Below are positions 11,255 through 24,900 of a stretch of 64,000 bases of DNA, one piece after another; position 1 is the stretch's first letter; every line of letters starts with the position of its first letter. A program made the translations under genes and the position numbers. The stretch comes from Pezizomycotina sp. ARF18. Taxonomy: Eukaryota; Ascomycota. Under the pieces are notes generated by a model. That model searched no databases. It saw nothing but the letters and a program-made list of their open reading frames with translations, and had not been told where the DNA came from. The stretch covers positions 1 through 64,000 of the forward strand of contig AZLU01000064.1 in NCBI GenBank assembly GCA_002224055.1. The letters run 5' to 3'.

Positions 11255-14200
11255 TTAATTTCTCGCCCGATGCTTGCGCCATAATATATTTCCATCCGTC
11301 GCTCTCCCATTTCGATTTATGCGTCGTCTGATCATCGCCGCGCACTCATCGATCTGCTCGATGTCCCAGACGTGACGCATGTCGGTCGACCGTGCGGGCA
11401 GTTCCAGGCTTGTCAAGCTCTCCCTATTAAGCAAGTTAGCACACCCGATATAGATTCCTGGAAGTGATGAGAAGACGTACCATATGCGTTACCAGCTTTT
11501 CATGGTCTTGTGAGTTAAGCTCTTGCCGACAATAATGCTGCTACGGCAACGCGCATGGCGAACATGCTGCGGACTTTCGACGGTCGGACGGAGTGGTCGG
11601 TCGGGTGCTGGTCGATTAATTGGATTAATTCCTCCAAATCTATCAAGGGAAGAAATAACGTTAGTCGCTTTCAAGCGTGGTGAATATTGTGCAAAATGGG
11701 GAGGTTCCTTACTTTCACCCAAACGTAACTTCTTTACTCATCGGCAGAGATTTCAGTTTACACTTCTTCCCGGTCTGGGCCTCCTCATCGACTTCCACGA
11801 CGAAACCGTTCTTGCGGAGCACGTCTAAGTTTTCCATAACGACTACTTCCTCTGGTGCTGTGAGTTCGAGTACCTTCGGCACGACGAGCGGCTGGTTCTG
11901 CACGTCGTCTCGGCCTGCAAACGTTCAAAATTGTACTTCTCATCGCTGGCATGTTGGTCGATGATGAACATATCCTTCCCGGAGTCCGATTCGCGCGTCG
12001 TGAGATAAAACCGAGTTGAACTGTCCGACGATCCGCATCTTCGCAAAGTCCGATTTCTTAATCGTTAACGATAGTCGCTCTTCCGCTTGCGCGCTGCCGT
12101 TTCCTTCGCCTTCTTCGAGTGATGCCTGCGCGTTCGCTTCTTTATCCTTTTGTTTTCGGTGCGTTGTGCGATCGACCTGACTGCCCGCCCTCGCATGGAT
12201 AGCTGTCGGATATTGTCTAGTGAAACATAAGCGGATTGGACGATGTCGAAAGTGTAATCTTTGGCGTCGGTTCGGAAAGCCATTCTCGCGCGTTCGCGGA
12301 TTTCTTGGGCAGGTTTGATTGCGTCTTTTTCGGCATCTTGGATGAGTTTATCGACGATTCTTGTCTCCTTCTCCTTTTGTTCGGATGGGTCCACGTAGTC
12401 GCCGTCATCATCCTCACCGTCCTTTTCATTATCTTCCTCTGTGGCTCATTCTCACCTTTACCTCGCCCTCATCTTGCATGACTGCATCATCGTCTACCTC
12501 CATCTCCTCTTCCTGGTCTTCATCGACGGCTTCAGCATCACTCTGCGCTTCCTCCTCTTCAAAGTCATCCTCAATCTCCTCTTGCTCACTTTCCTCATCT
12601 TCCACTTGCGTCCTCGGCGCAGCAAACGACTTCAATTTCTTCATGAATCTGCCCGACATATCGTTACCCGCAGACCTTTTCGCCCTATCTCTATTCGACA
12701 TTGGCAGCGAAGCTCCACCATCCGCCCCAAACTGCCTAAACTTCGAAGACGTCGTGTTCGACCAATGCTAACGGTAGTCCGCGCTGATGTCGTGCGCGAC
12801 GACGCCGATGCAGTTCTCATCCTTTCCCACAGCGAGGATACAGGTTTGGGACCGGTAGACGCAGTGTTCCATTGTCTTCTTGAGACGCAGGTGCGGGTGA
12901 TGACGATATACCATTCTCCTCTTCCTCATCGTCATCATCAGCCCTCGTCGCGTGGCTCTTCGAAAACGCATTGAACACTTTCCTCCTTTGCTGCATAACA
13001 GAGCTTTCGATGGACTGGTTTCTGAATCATTCGCCTCGGAGTCGCCCTGTAATGCACTGGTCGGTGACGATGATATCATAACATCTGCTGCAGATGATGA
13101 CGGGGCTTCAGTAGCGTTGTCTTTTGCTTCTTCTTCGTCATCCTGAATATTGGAGCTTTTTCTGCTATTAAAACCGTTCCGCGGTGTCTCCGAGCTCTCT
13201 TGCGCTTCTTCCTTGGTTAGAACAGGCGAGGAGGATCTTATATTCCGAGATGATTGGGTGTTACTCAATGTCAGCTGCTTCATAGGAGGGAGTTTGTTCT
13301 GTGTATGCGGAACAATTTGATCCGTGTCGTCAAAAAGCTCAGTCAGAGCGACCTATTCGATGTAAGTAGGCTTACTCTAAAACATGAACGGCATCTTGAA
13401 GGAGGCTCTAAATACCTTGAGAGCTTGGATAAGAGCATTCTGGTCATGAAGGAGAATTGTTCGCTTATCGGGGAAACATTCACATCATACGCATCTAGGA
13501 AAGGTTTCATTAGCTATGTATAAAGTATTCCAATAGAGTATCGAAAAGCGTACTCACTGGTATCCATTATCATATCTGCGAATATGAACGGAGATTGCGT
13601 TAATATTATAACCTTTATATATCTCATTGAACGCTCGTGAAACCTAGCAAAAAACTGTTAATCTGATACCTCAGCTTGGAATAGCTTCGGTTGAGTGAGT
13701 GCATACCTGAGGCAGGATGCATGGGCGGGAGTTGACGAAAACATCTGCCGATCCGGAGTTTGCCGTCCTTCACCTACGCACGGGGAGATATATGGCCTAC
13801 GATTTTGACAGCTGCGGGTCTGGGGGGTTGGTTAGTGACATGTCTCTATAGAGTGACGGTATACGGTGGTCAATCTTACTCTGTATCTCCTCGAAGCTTG
13901 GATAACGGAGCGCTCTTAGCTATCTCGAATTCTAGCGTGAGAGGTACCAAGGCCTGTACTGTTTTAGCTCCGAAGATGTTTGATATGTTTTCTTTGGTGG
14001 TCTTGTTCGCCTTGTACTGAAAGCGAGCGTCTTCTTCCTTTAATCATCAAGATAGCATATCAGCATTCCGTGCTCTCATGACATCAGATCCTTCGAGTGT
14101 CCAAATTCTAAAAGCGACATACCCTCCAGCCGGCTGGTTATAGACCGAAAACTTCACCCCGACGCAAACAGCAGCGTAAGCTTGCAGGTAGTTGAGCACT

Positions 14201-14972
14201 TTCCCGTACTCCCGCTTAATATTCCTTTCCAGCTCGCGCCTCCGTACCGGTAATGTTTTAAAGATGTTTTCGACGTGACCGTCGTGCCCTTCGCAGCCGC
14301 AATCACCGACGTCGACTTAAGATTCCCGGAGATGTGAAACTCGAGCTTCGAGCCCTTCGGTGCCGCATCCTTGGTCGCCGTGATCACGGACATGTCCGAG
14401 AGGGCGCAGAGCGAGCTGAGAGCTTCACCGCGGAAGCCGAACGTCCTGACGTTATCGAGGTCGTCGTAGTTCGTGAGCTTCGAGGTGTAATGCTTCAACG
14501 CTGATTTCGGGGGACTTTGTTAGTCGGAACCTATTGCTTTGAAAGTAGAAGAGGAATGTGCTTTATACGCACCTAGATTCTCGAAATTCTCCGGGGTAAT
14601 CCCGTCACCATTGTCGCAAACTTCGATGCAGTCGAGTCCATGGTTCTTGAACCGGATCTCTGTGTTTGCGCCAATATTAGTCTCCCATTCAGATAACAAA
14701 CACACCCTCGAGTTTGCGGATTAAATCATAAAGCTTTTTGTGGTACCTATAGAAGTTGCGTGTGCATCCAGGCTGTTTTCGACGAGCTCCTTTACCGCAG
14801 AACACAGTCCGTCGCTGATAACTTGGCCGGATTGGATTTGGTGGACCTAAAGAAACAGAAATGAAGGTGGTCAGCCTGCTTTCTCCGTCGGTATCGAGTC
14901 TCCTTGGTCTTGAGCAAACACCGATGCGAGGCTTACCGATCGGCCTTCTATGGCCTTTATCGTCGCGGACAT
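11255..14972 (-). CDS. PMS1: DNA mismatch repair endonuclease Pms1 (MutL-alpha subunit)
   Basis: MutL homologue that pairs with Mlh1 and nicks DNA during mismatch repair in the nucleus. Exon 1 begins MSATIKAIEGRS at 14972 and ends at a GTAAGC donor. The GHKL ATPase motifs are all visible: KELVENSLDAHA, CDNGDGITPENFENLG and FGFRGEALSSLCALSD. A long acidic linker (about 12430-12700) and Ser-rich segments (12770-13280) separate the halves. The C-terminal endonuclease motif DQHASDEKYNFE (DQHA(X)2E(X)4E) is intact, as are ACRSSIIVGKSL and NCPHGRP, so catalysis is expected. The protein ends with an Arg-rich tail at a TAA at 11255-11257. There are many introns and several one-base frame changes. Size fits the family. 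Confidence 0.92.
12430..12700 (-). other. Acidic linker encoded within PMS1
   Basis: A Glu/Asp-dominated segment (for example EDEESEQEEIEDDFEEEEA) between the ATPase and endonuclease halves of PMS1. Linkers in this family are disordered and variable, but this one is unusually acidic. Confidence 0.7.
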
Positions 14973-15250
14973 CTTCTGTCGTGTAGAAGGGTAAGAAATA
15001 ACAATAATAATTACAACGGTTATATACAAAGTGCCGTATTTACATCTGTGTTGTATTGTGTTGTGTTGTGTTGAGGAAGGGAGTTGTGATTGGTGTGGGA
15101 TTTTTTTCTTTTTTTTAGTGATCAGAAACTCCTTTGAGCTTGGTTCTCTTCAATTTACGCGTGTTCGGCCCAAACAGAAAAGGGATTGGACGCGTTTGCC
15201 GAAAATGAAGAAGCGAAAAATCGTGACTTTTCAGAAAACGAAAAAAAAAA

Positions 15251-15432
15251 TTAAATAAAATAAATAAAATAAAATAAAATAAAATAAAATAAAATAAAAT
15301 AAAATAAAATAAAATAAAATAAAATAAAATAAAATAAAATAAAATAAATAAAATAAAATAATAAAATAAAATAAAATAAAATAAAATAAAATAAAATAAA
15401 ATAAAATAAAATAAAATAAAATAAAATAAAAA
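15251..15432 (+). repeat. (AAAAT)n pentanucleotide microsatellite, about 180 bp
   Basis: Roughly 35 units of AAAAT with three short interruptions where a unit is AAAT. It lies about 280 bp upstream of the PMS1 start codon. Confidence 0.95.
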
Positions 15433-15901
15433 ACAAAAGATTACTTGCATGAGCACCTGTCTTTCTTCTTTCTTTCTTTCTTCTTCTTTCTCTTCCCCTC
15501 CCTTCATGTATGAATTGGAATCATTCATTTATTCATATTCATTCAAAGTGGCAGACGGAAGTAGGAAATTGTCTGGGAGGAACCACTTAGGTATTTCGAA
15601 ATGCTCATAGTAAAATTTATATTTGCAATATATACCTGAATCATAAACATCTTTTTTTATATATATCTACGTAGTTTTATACTTCAGCATGAGTAAGTTT
15701 GTACAGAAAAACGATACTCGGCTGGCTTTCCTTCTAATGCAATATTGAAAACAAATTTACTACTTGATACGTCGAGTTGTTGATTGAGACATGCAATACA
15801 AGTAAGTGCCCTTACGACCATGAACACACTCTTTCCAAAGCCAAACGTGAATGGTATAAAAATACTTACAAAAACATCTAACAAAAACGCCAATGCAATG
15901 C

Positions 15902-15909
15902 ATGTATGC

Positions 15910-15938
<29 letters not shown>
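15902..15938 (+). repeat. (ATGT)n microsatellite
   Basis: About nine tetranucleotide units with one variant (ATGC), just beyond the 3' end of CSF1. Confidence 0.9.
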
Positions 15939-15940
<2 letters not shown>

Positions 15941-15983
15941 AAAGCAAAAGGAAGTCAAAGAAATATTTGAGAACTCGTAAAGG

Positions 15984-18900
15984 CTATGAACTCCCGAGAA
16001 TCCGGCTATAGGCATCCTCTACCTCTCTGACAATCTCCAGCAGCGGTACTATCACGATCTGTTTGTAGAGAATCAAATGTTAGCACTGATTGTTCTGTAT
16101 GTGTTGATAAAGAGGAAAAATAAAATGGGAAAATGTACCTGGTGCGTCAAGTTCGGTAACCGGTCCCTGTTCAAGCCGATCCATTCCAGCGGCGGTGTCG
16201 CCTCGCCCATATCCCTCAGCTGCGGCGTCTCGATAATCGGCGGCTCGAGAGCCACGTAGTCGTACTTAGAGTGCGGCACCGTCACAGCAACGGATATACT
16301 ATCTTATGCCCGCTGGCGCCGCTCGCTCCACCACCGGTAGCGGGGAAGACTGCGCGCTGCTCCGCTTAGAAGCAGCAGACGGTCCCTCCAGGTTTCCCTC
16401 GATGGAGATAGCGCTCAGCAACTTGCTCTTGCCGTGGTGCTGCTCGAGGCTGCGCGTGTGCGTGGCCCACATGCTCCTGATGAAGCTGATGCGGGAGTAG
16501 TTCCAGCCGACGTCGACCCGCCCTTCGAACGCGCTCTTGAAGATGTACTCGATCTTCTGGGATTCGGAAGTCTGCCAGGCGTCCATGGTGGCTAAGAGGC
16601 GAGGAACGTTAAGGATCGTACCGCCTTTGCTGCTCATGGCTCGGCCGACGATCTCTTCGACGGTGACGTCGGCGATGGAATGGCTCGTATCGGCTTTTGG
16701 ATGGTGGATAGCGCCACGCCTAGTTGGCCGAGTACCATGCCGAGCTCGCTGCGCACTTTCCCGCTGTCCATCCCTACGCCGAAGCGGGCTTCGACGTCCA
16801 GCGCGTCGAGTTTTAGAATCTGCGTATCGAAGTACGTTGAAGGGAAAGCGCCAACGGACAAGGCCTTGAGTTTTACGATAACGTTGGTACGTAAGCTCAG
16901 GTTTCCGACAAGGTCGATGGTCTTCTGCCTCGCAGCGTTTCGCGTCGCTTTGGCATCTTCACTACTACCGCGGTGGTAGCCGTAGCGGTACTCTGCGATT
17001 TCGACCTGCGGATGAACTTTTCGAGGTCCTTCATCGAGTTTTCAAAGCTCTGGACTTTTTCTTTTGCCAACCTCGTAATCGCTTGGCTGAGAGCGAGCAC
17101 TTGCGATGCACTTAAGCTGGTTAAAAAGACGAGAACCTTTTCCCCTTCGAGTACGGCAAGCAATCTGTCCTCGCTCTCCGATGCTTCTTGAAGGTTGTAC
17201 ATGATGAAATTGAACTTGGCAATATCGGCGATCAGGAACGCCTGGTAATCGAAGCTCGCTTTGGCCTGGAGGCTTTCGAACTGCACGGATGCTTCGATGA
17301 GAGGCGTTTGTGCTGATATGACTTTACTAGCTTGCCACGTGATAGATGTCTTGACGTGGAGGTTTAAGAGCTCGATGAACCCGCTCAGTCTACCTGCGGA
17401 CGTAATGCTAAGTTTGTCCAACCCAGCGTAAAGCGTCTGCTCCCAATCCGAGGACTTCCTCGACGAGGCCCACAAGTTCTGCAGCGAGAGGCCTAGCTTT
17501 CCAAGACTCTGCCCATGTCTACTTGTATATCCAGCGACGCAACCGAGATCATGGAATTCCACGGGAATGCTTCCGTAGAAGCTACCTTCTGGTACCGTTG
17601 CATGAGCTGCGGCGGAATATCCTCGGCGGGTGTTATGGGACTGCACTGGTTCGCTGCTGCCCCGGAGTTCTTCTGGTAGCCAAATCTCCCTGAACAGCAT
17701 AAAGTCCTGGAACTGCTTCACATTCAGCTGAACGCTTATCGGACTGACTTTGACTACACAGGACAGGCCGTCGGATTCGGACGCTGCTTGTTATTTATGA
17801 CCGACAGCACAATGGAGTCTGTATCCAGATTCGCTGTCGCCTCCCGCGAGTACACGTGCTGTACAGAACAGCGGAGCTTCCTTATCACGCCGGATAGCGC
17901 TAAGAAAGTACCGGTTTCCGGATCCTCGCAGGTGTTCATGGTGATGTATATCATGTCGTAACCCGCCGTTGCGGAAACCTTGGCTATTGGTTGACAGCTA
18001 AGGGAGAACTCCTGCTTCTCAATTCGCAAGCTGACGTTGACGCGTAGATTACCTAAGATTGCCGCTTTCTTCATCGGCGGTGGCGGAAGTAATCGTGTCC
18101 TTCCTTTTCGGCGGCAGGATGGGGACTAACCATAATGCCGTCCTTCGGCTCTCGCACGATGTCTTTGATGGTATCCGAGGCGTCGATAATCAGCTGCACC
18201 ACGGAGGATAGAGGATATTGCTCGACGCTGCAATCTTAATCTCGCCGGTAAGCGACGACTTGTTATTCCCGTCGTCGTTGTAGTATGCCTTGATAGCGAG
18301 GCCCGGCGCTTTCATAGTCGTAATACCGTTACCTTCCTCTCCTTCCGCGAATCCTTCGTAAGGACCAGACAGTACTTTTCTTGAAACGGCACGGTTGTGA
18401 GCAGCTTGTTGAGGGTGTAAGTTGCCGGTATTATCAACCCTGTGTATGCGAACCACGGCGCCAGCAAAGTCGGCGTCGATATGTACCGACTCGATTCGCC
18501 TGGAGGAAAAGAGCTTCGTCTGTTCCCCCTGTGCCGCGGCAGAGGTACTCCACAGCTGCGATGCGGCCCCGAACTTACTCTGGGCTGCGAGTATGGAGGT
18601 CTTGAGATCGTGAAAGCCTAGGACAATGTTTGGTGTTATGCACAGGTCAAGTGATTGTCCCTTGGCCTGGAATGCGAGCTTCCTCTCCTCATCGCTGGCG
18701 GCATATCCGACGTTGAAGAATACTTCCGGCAGCAGTGCTGAATTTTCCGACCGCTCGTGAATTTTCAGCTTCTGGTTCTCGTTTTCCATCTGCAGGAGCA
18801 CTCGCTCAATGACGAGACGGGCCACATTGGACTTCTGCGTGGCAAACTCGATACGTTTGATGTAGAAAGCGAGGTTATGCCTCGAGCGACCGACTGGCGA

Positions 18901-21900
18901 TAAAATAGAATTACCAACAATCCAGTGCACTTGAAGGTTGAGCAATTCTACGTTGACTATGGAACCGAACAGCTTCCTGGGTGTCCGACGGCTGGCTTCA
19001 GCTGACTGCTGGATTTCGATTCTAGGCGGTCTCGCACGGCTCAGTTTCCGGAGGTATTTTACCTCCTTGGTAGGTCTACTTCCTTCAGCTTATTCTTCAA
19101 ATGGCTGACGACGTCAACAACCGTAGAAGCCGTCTCTGCAAACGCCATGACGTCAAAGGCCTTGACTTTAACCTGAACGTGGGGCATTTCGTTCCTCTCG
19201 GACTTAATCTCGAAGAAAGGCGGATGAAAGCAGCCGTCTTGATGCCTCCGCAGGACTCTACTGTATTCTTAGATGTCTTCCTCTTCAGGTCAACGTTGAT
19301 CTGATCAAGATTCAGTGTCACCTCGGGGACCTTGAGAACAGTAGACTTCTCGCTTGGCTTGTTGTTGGCTTTCAGCTGGAATCTCCAATTACGGCTTCAA
19401 GATTTGCGGCGGGCGCCGTAGCATGAACGGACACGCCTTCGAAGGATAGGCAGCACCTGTACACGAGTTTGGATGATGAAGCAAGCTGCGTGGCTTTATC
19501 TGCAGCTTCTTTTCTCGAGAACATCGCCGCAAGCTTCTTTTGCGTAATATCAATCTCGTCCTGAGCGCTGTCAATGACGTTGGATATTTCGGGACTATTG
19601 AGCGTATTGAGCAAGCTCTGTATTGAGGCGGCATCGAGTTTGATTGCATCGATGCCGATGAAGACGTCAAGGACAGTCTCTTCGTCTTTCATGAGGATGC
19701 TTATCCTGCCATTTGTCGCGGGCAGTGGTAAGAAACAAATAATGTCCTTTCTGGATCGCGATATTCTCTCGAGCTCGTGAGAATTCTGACCGATATCGAA
19801 ATCGACGAGGAATTGTTTTCGGCTGGTCGGGATGGCAGACATCCTACAGGTCGTACCTCTCGCAACGTAGAATAGGGATGGTAGTAGCTTTGCGCTGATC
19901 ATGTACCCGTCTAGCGAAAGTGCGGCTTCGATGCTGTTAGATTTCTTAGATTCCTTTGTTGTACTCTCTTGTTTCGCCACCGTCATTTGCGTTGGGGGTG
20001 GCGACTCAGGAGGCTCATGAGCAAGTGTACGTGCGCAACCTCATCATTCACAAGCCTGTCGACAACATCTAAGATAATAACCATTCTTCGGTGATCGAGA
20101 GCCTTGCCTGCCTTGAGTGGCCGTTTATTTTCCATATGTCAGCCGCGGAAGTATCCAGTTGCTGTCCAGGCTACCACACAAAACCGAGTCTTGCGCGCTG
20201 GCGAGCAGGAGACTTTTACCAGCGGAGGATATCTCAGACGTAGCTACGTCGGCTGAGATTAGCGCGCTAGCTAGGGCTGATGTATCATTGCCGGTGAAGC
20301 GATCGTAGAGTATAGAGCTCTTAATGTTTTGGCAGATGGAAAGGACTTTTAGGTTGATACTACTTAGGACTATCGATCCGATTCCGCGACGGCGACCATG
20401 TGCATGCGGCCGAGGGGAGTCGACTTGTCTTCCGTGTTAATTTGGACTTTGCGCTCGGATTCCGCTTCCGCCGCTTTTTGCCTTTTGTTGTGAGTTCTCC
20501 GGCAATCTTGTAGAAATCGAGTAACGTCCACGCCAACCGGATCTTGATGTCCTTGCAGTGAAGCTTGCCAGTTATACCTTGGAGCTTCTTCTCAAGCGGA
20601 TGAAGATCAACTTGAAGTCTCAGTCGTCTACGAAGAATTCGCTTTGCGAAGAACCTGGGTCTATAACCAATGCGAGGGCCAAGACCTGCACCCGCAAATG
20701 CCCACTAATAGGCTCCGACGGGCCGTTATTCAGTCCAGAAGACTGAGGGAAGACCACGTTGATGACGATGCTGCGATCGATATTTAGGAGTTCCCATCCT
20801 CTCCAGTCCTGAAAGATTCTGATGAACCTATCCCGGTCGGGCGAAACATCAAAATCTGACTCACCCAGCCTCGATTGCATGATACCGTTGCGAGATTTCT
20901 TCGGCATAGTATTGTAAATGTGACGAATGCGCAAAAGGATCTTCCAGGAGTCGAACGTCCGGACGTGGTCGTTTGACGTTATCAGCACGTAAGAAGGTCG
21001 TGTGAGGATCGCAGGGTCATGGAAGACGTCCGTGTTCCTGCCGGATAGCGCAACGTTATAGATCAACTGCCTCGCACTGCTGAATTGATCCGAAAGACGC
21101 GCCTTGAAACTATGGCCAATGTCTTCGACCAAGTGCAAAAGATCCTCTCCGGAGTGTACGAGGAAAGGTATCTGCTTGCTGTCAAACGACCACGAGATGT
21201 TGCCGAACTGTAGCATTGCCTCTACTAAACCTGATGATGTATACATGCAAGAACCTCGTTCAGCTCCAAGAACAAAGCGGGCGTACCATTATCGAACGAG
21301 AACGGATCGCTGCTCGGTTCCTGAAGGACTATGACTCCGAGGGACGCTATGGAAACGTGGAACGACGTTCTTTCAGAATCTCGAGTGTTGCCAGCTTTCC
21401 ACTGTGACCTGCCTGTGATCGCCACATCTTTGAGCCGTAAGTTGTACTGGCCAATGCTCTCAAGGCTGCTAGCATGTATGCTTGGCCCAGCGGGTTCCTG
21501 AAGATCCATGAAGCAGAATGACAAATGCGGTAACTTTATCGTGAAATCTATACAGCGCAGGTCATGAGAGGACTTCTGAATCTCTTCAAGTCGCTCCAGC
21601 ACAATTTCGTGGACCATATCCAAGACGTCCTCGCATTTCTGAATAAACTTTTAGCTGTTATTCTATAACGTGAAAAGGGGATATTGTTACTTACGTAGAC
21701 ATCTATGGAGTTCATAACCGTTGTTACCATTTCAACCGCTGAGGGGGAGATAAATATGTCCACCCAGGATTAAGGTCCACCACGATTCCAATGTAAGCTT
21801 CCTCATTCCGTACAAATGGTTGGATTAGGTTAACCAATTCTGCTCGTGTGAAGTCTACTATTGGATCTGAATCCGTTTCGCTGCTTGGAACGCTCTTCAG

Positions 21901-24900
21901 CTCGTCCAGTCTTGATGGAATCTTTAAAAGAATTAGCCTAAGGGAATAGCAGAGAAGACACAGAATCACATTCTCACCTCTATTTTGCTAAGCGGGAAGT
22001 AAGGCGGAACAAATGTGCTGCTCAACAATTGATTGTATCCAGCATCACTTGACCGCCGGTTAGAGGAGGTTTTCGTTGCAGTGCTGACTCTACTTCGCCT
22101 TTTCTCATAGCCTCTAGAGGAAGAAGACACCGTTACGAAGGAATTCAACGACTGCGCTGGAGAATATTTCATTTTGGCACTCCTGATACCGCCACAATCT
22201 AGATTAGTCATGTGTGCATCTACAACGAAGAGCCTGGGATTTTTACCTAGATGTCGCGAGGAATGAGCTCTTCCTGCTGCTGTATGGCCGGCGGCGCACA
22301 CTTGGCGAGTCGCCAAAGTACGAAGCTTTCCCATTCGTGGTTGATTGCACTTCGTGGTCTGTGTCCCCTAAGTAATTATCAGTCTCCCAAGTCTCCTTTC
22401 TTAAATTGGATCAAATATGTACCGTAGACTGGCGGAGGCAGGGGTGGCGCCTGGAAGTGTGCATCTTCACCGTCATCATTGACGTCTAGATTAAACCGGT
22501 AGAGACTCTACTCAGGGGGTCACCTCCCTCGTTCAGGAGGAACTTGCCACGGCCTGTCGGCTTGTCGTGCTCTTTAACATGGGCTTGCTGTTTTGCTCTG
22601 TTTTCGCTGAAGTTCGCTTTCCGCTTAAACATGCTGAGCTTGATTTTCGTCTCAACCTTTGCTTGAACCTCAGCATCTGCAATGGAAAGCAGTCCGCCGT
22701 CCCGCGATGCAGCAGATTCTGCGTTAATGCATGCTATTAATACGCTTGGAACCTCAACAAAGAGCTTCTCGAGAAGACTTCGTTCGCCCAGTCATTAAAA
22801 GAAAGCTTGACCTCGCCGGCTTTAACCTGGTAGGCAGCAATATCAATCTTTATCCATATGTCAACGGACTTCAGCGCCAATCTTAAGAACGTAATATCAT
22901 AAATGGGAGCTGCGCTGCCATATTGCATTGGCAGTGCGTTCTCAATGTCATCAAAGGTGAACACAAAGGCTTTAATCCCCAAAACCAACGTCTGAAGGAG
23001 TGCATAAGAGCACTCGCCGACGACTGACCCAACATCGAAATCCCAATTACAAACGTATGTGGGTTCAACTGGTGGCAGGCCAAACAGTCGATGGCCGTAG
23101 ATAGAGAAACCTACTGGAGGAATTAGCGAAAGTAAGAAAAGAGGCGACATAGCCAGGCCATATTAACAGCCAAATGATCATGAAAGTGACTTACCATCGA
23201 TGTGAAGTTGGGGAGGGCTCGTGGAATAAACGTCTGATAGAGGAGTACTGCTTCCCGATTCCTCGTTCTCCGCAGACGCCAGTAAAGATATGGAGATCGG
23301 ACTGACATCAACCTGCAGATCTAGATATAAAGGATTTATTAGTATCGATATGTTTCAACTACAGTTTTATTTCACTGTCTTACCATAAAGTGACTTGTAA
23401 ACCGCAAATCTACATTCAGTATGGCGAAATTTACGACGGCGCCTTCATTCGCACAGAATAGATTCTTGGGCAGGACTCCGGTTCCGTCTGTAGCTTCTGC
23501 TATAAGGACTACATCCAACGGATTCATCTTCTTCGGTGGCGGTGTTTGGTTTTCTGCGGTAGTGGTACCGGCGCCGGCGGCAGCTTTCGAAGTATCATTT
23601 TTGAATTCCTCCAAGGTACGAAAATGTATATCGTCTCCGAAGTAGTTATCTTTGACGCGCATGAGGTACCTTACCAAGAATCCATATATCTTGAGCTCCG
23701 GCTTTTGGCCCTTTATATCCAAAAGTAGTGTATCGGTATTGCCCTTTTCGATTGCGCTGTAGAAGTCATACACGCCACTCAAAACCAAATTTTGGATTTT
23801 ACCCATGTTGGTAGAGTCTAGGAAGCTTGCTTGCGTTTTCCACGTTGGGATGTGAAGCCCAACCTCCAGGCAAGGAATCTGACCGTCAAATGTGACTTTG
23901 TTCCTAACGGGCCGAAATCGGTCCATGGGAATAAGCACCTGGCTCGAAAGTTTATCCCCGAAGAAAGAAACGAAAGTATTGTCCTCAAAATCACACGGGC
24001 TATCTATAATATTCGCGTCATTCGCGTTGAAGAAGAATTTGAAATCGGTGAAGTCGATATTCGTATAATATTTGATTGGTGTGAACGTGTAATATTCGGC
24101 TGGCGGACCGGTGGCCAGTCGGCAACAAGATCGGTTATGAGCGTAATGTGCTCTCGGAGCAGGAAAACTCTGGCGCCGGAGATGGTATTGTTGAAGGTCC
24201 AATTTGATAGCCCGTTCCACTTCAGCGGGCTGGACATGTCACAAGCCATGGAATGGTTCTTTGCGCTCAATAAAAGACCGTGGTTGACACTCGATCTCAC
24301 TTCAATGTCTCGCAGGTCGAGGTCGAGTCTGTTCTTCCAACCTTCTTTCGTAGCGTTCATGCCCATGAAAAAGCTCACGGTCGAGTTCTCTGCAACTTTG
24401 ACGTCGACCCACCCGAATGGTCTTACATCACTGGTACCCTTCTGCTTTGCACGACGTCCGAAAACACTGAACGCTGATTTACGCTGTTGAGTTGTATCAT
24501 TGGTGCCTGTTGCTGACCGCTTGTATTTCCAATCTTTACTTTCTTCTCTCAGGGGGATACGGAGAGTTGCCGGTTTGACAAAGTCCAAAAATAATCTGAA
24601 CTCTGTCGGTTCTCTTACCTGCCTACAGTCAAAGCCCGTTTGGATCTCGCATCTTTGTACAGCCGAGGGACAAACATGTTTTGCAGACTTATACGCTGTC
24701 GGTCTGCCCATGGACCGTAGTGGAACGTACCGCCGTCTAGGGTGAGGTCTATGCCATATTCGGGTGGTAAGTTTGCGTCCTTGCTTTGCCTCCGATGCTG
24801 ATATGTGACGTGCTGAACCTCCCCCGGAACATCCCAGTAGAAATTCAAACGAGCGGACGGGGAGTCCAGAATCGTTGTCACGATCGCGTATTCCTCTTGC

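Larger units (their letters stand above)
14973..15983. other. PMS1-CSF1 intergenic region with microsatellites
   Basis: Contains the PMS1 promoter and the CSF1 3' flank. Most of it is simple sequence: a 180-bp (AAAAT)n tract and a (TATG)n tract. The Phe/Tyr/Ile/Leu-only frames on the minus strand are translations of that repeat. Confidence 0.7.

Noticed and set aside
15115-15528. Minus-strand 137-codon frame rich in Phe, Tyr, Ile and Leu
   Set aside because: It is the translation of the (AAAAT)n microsatellite.
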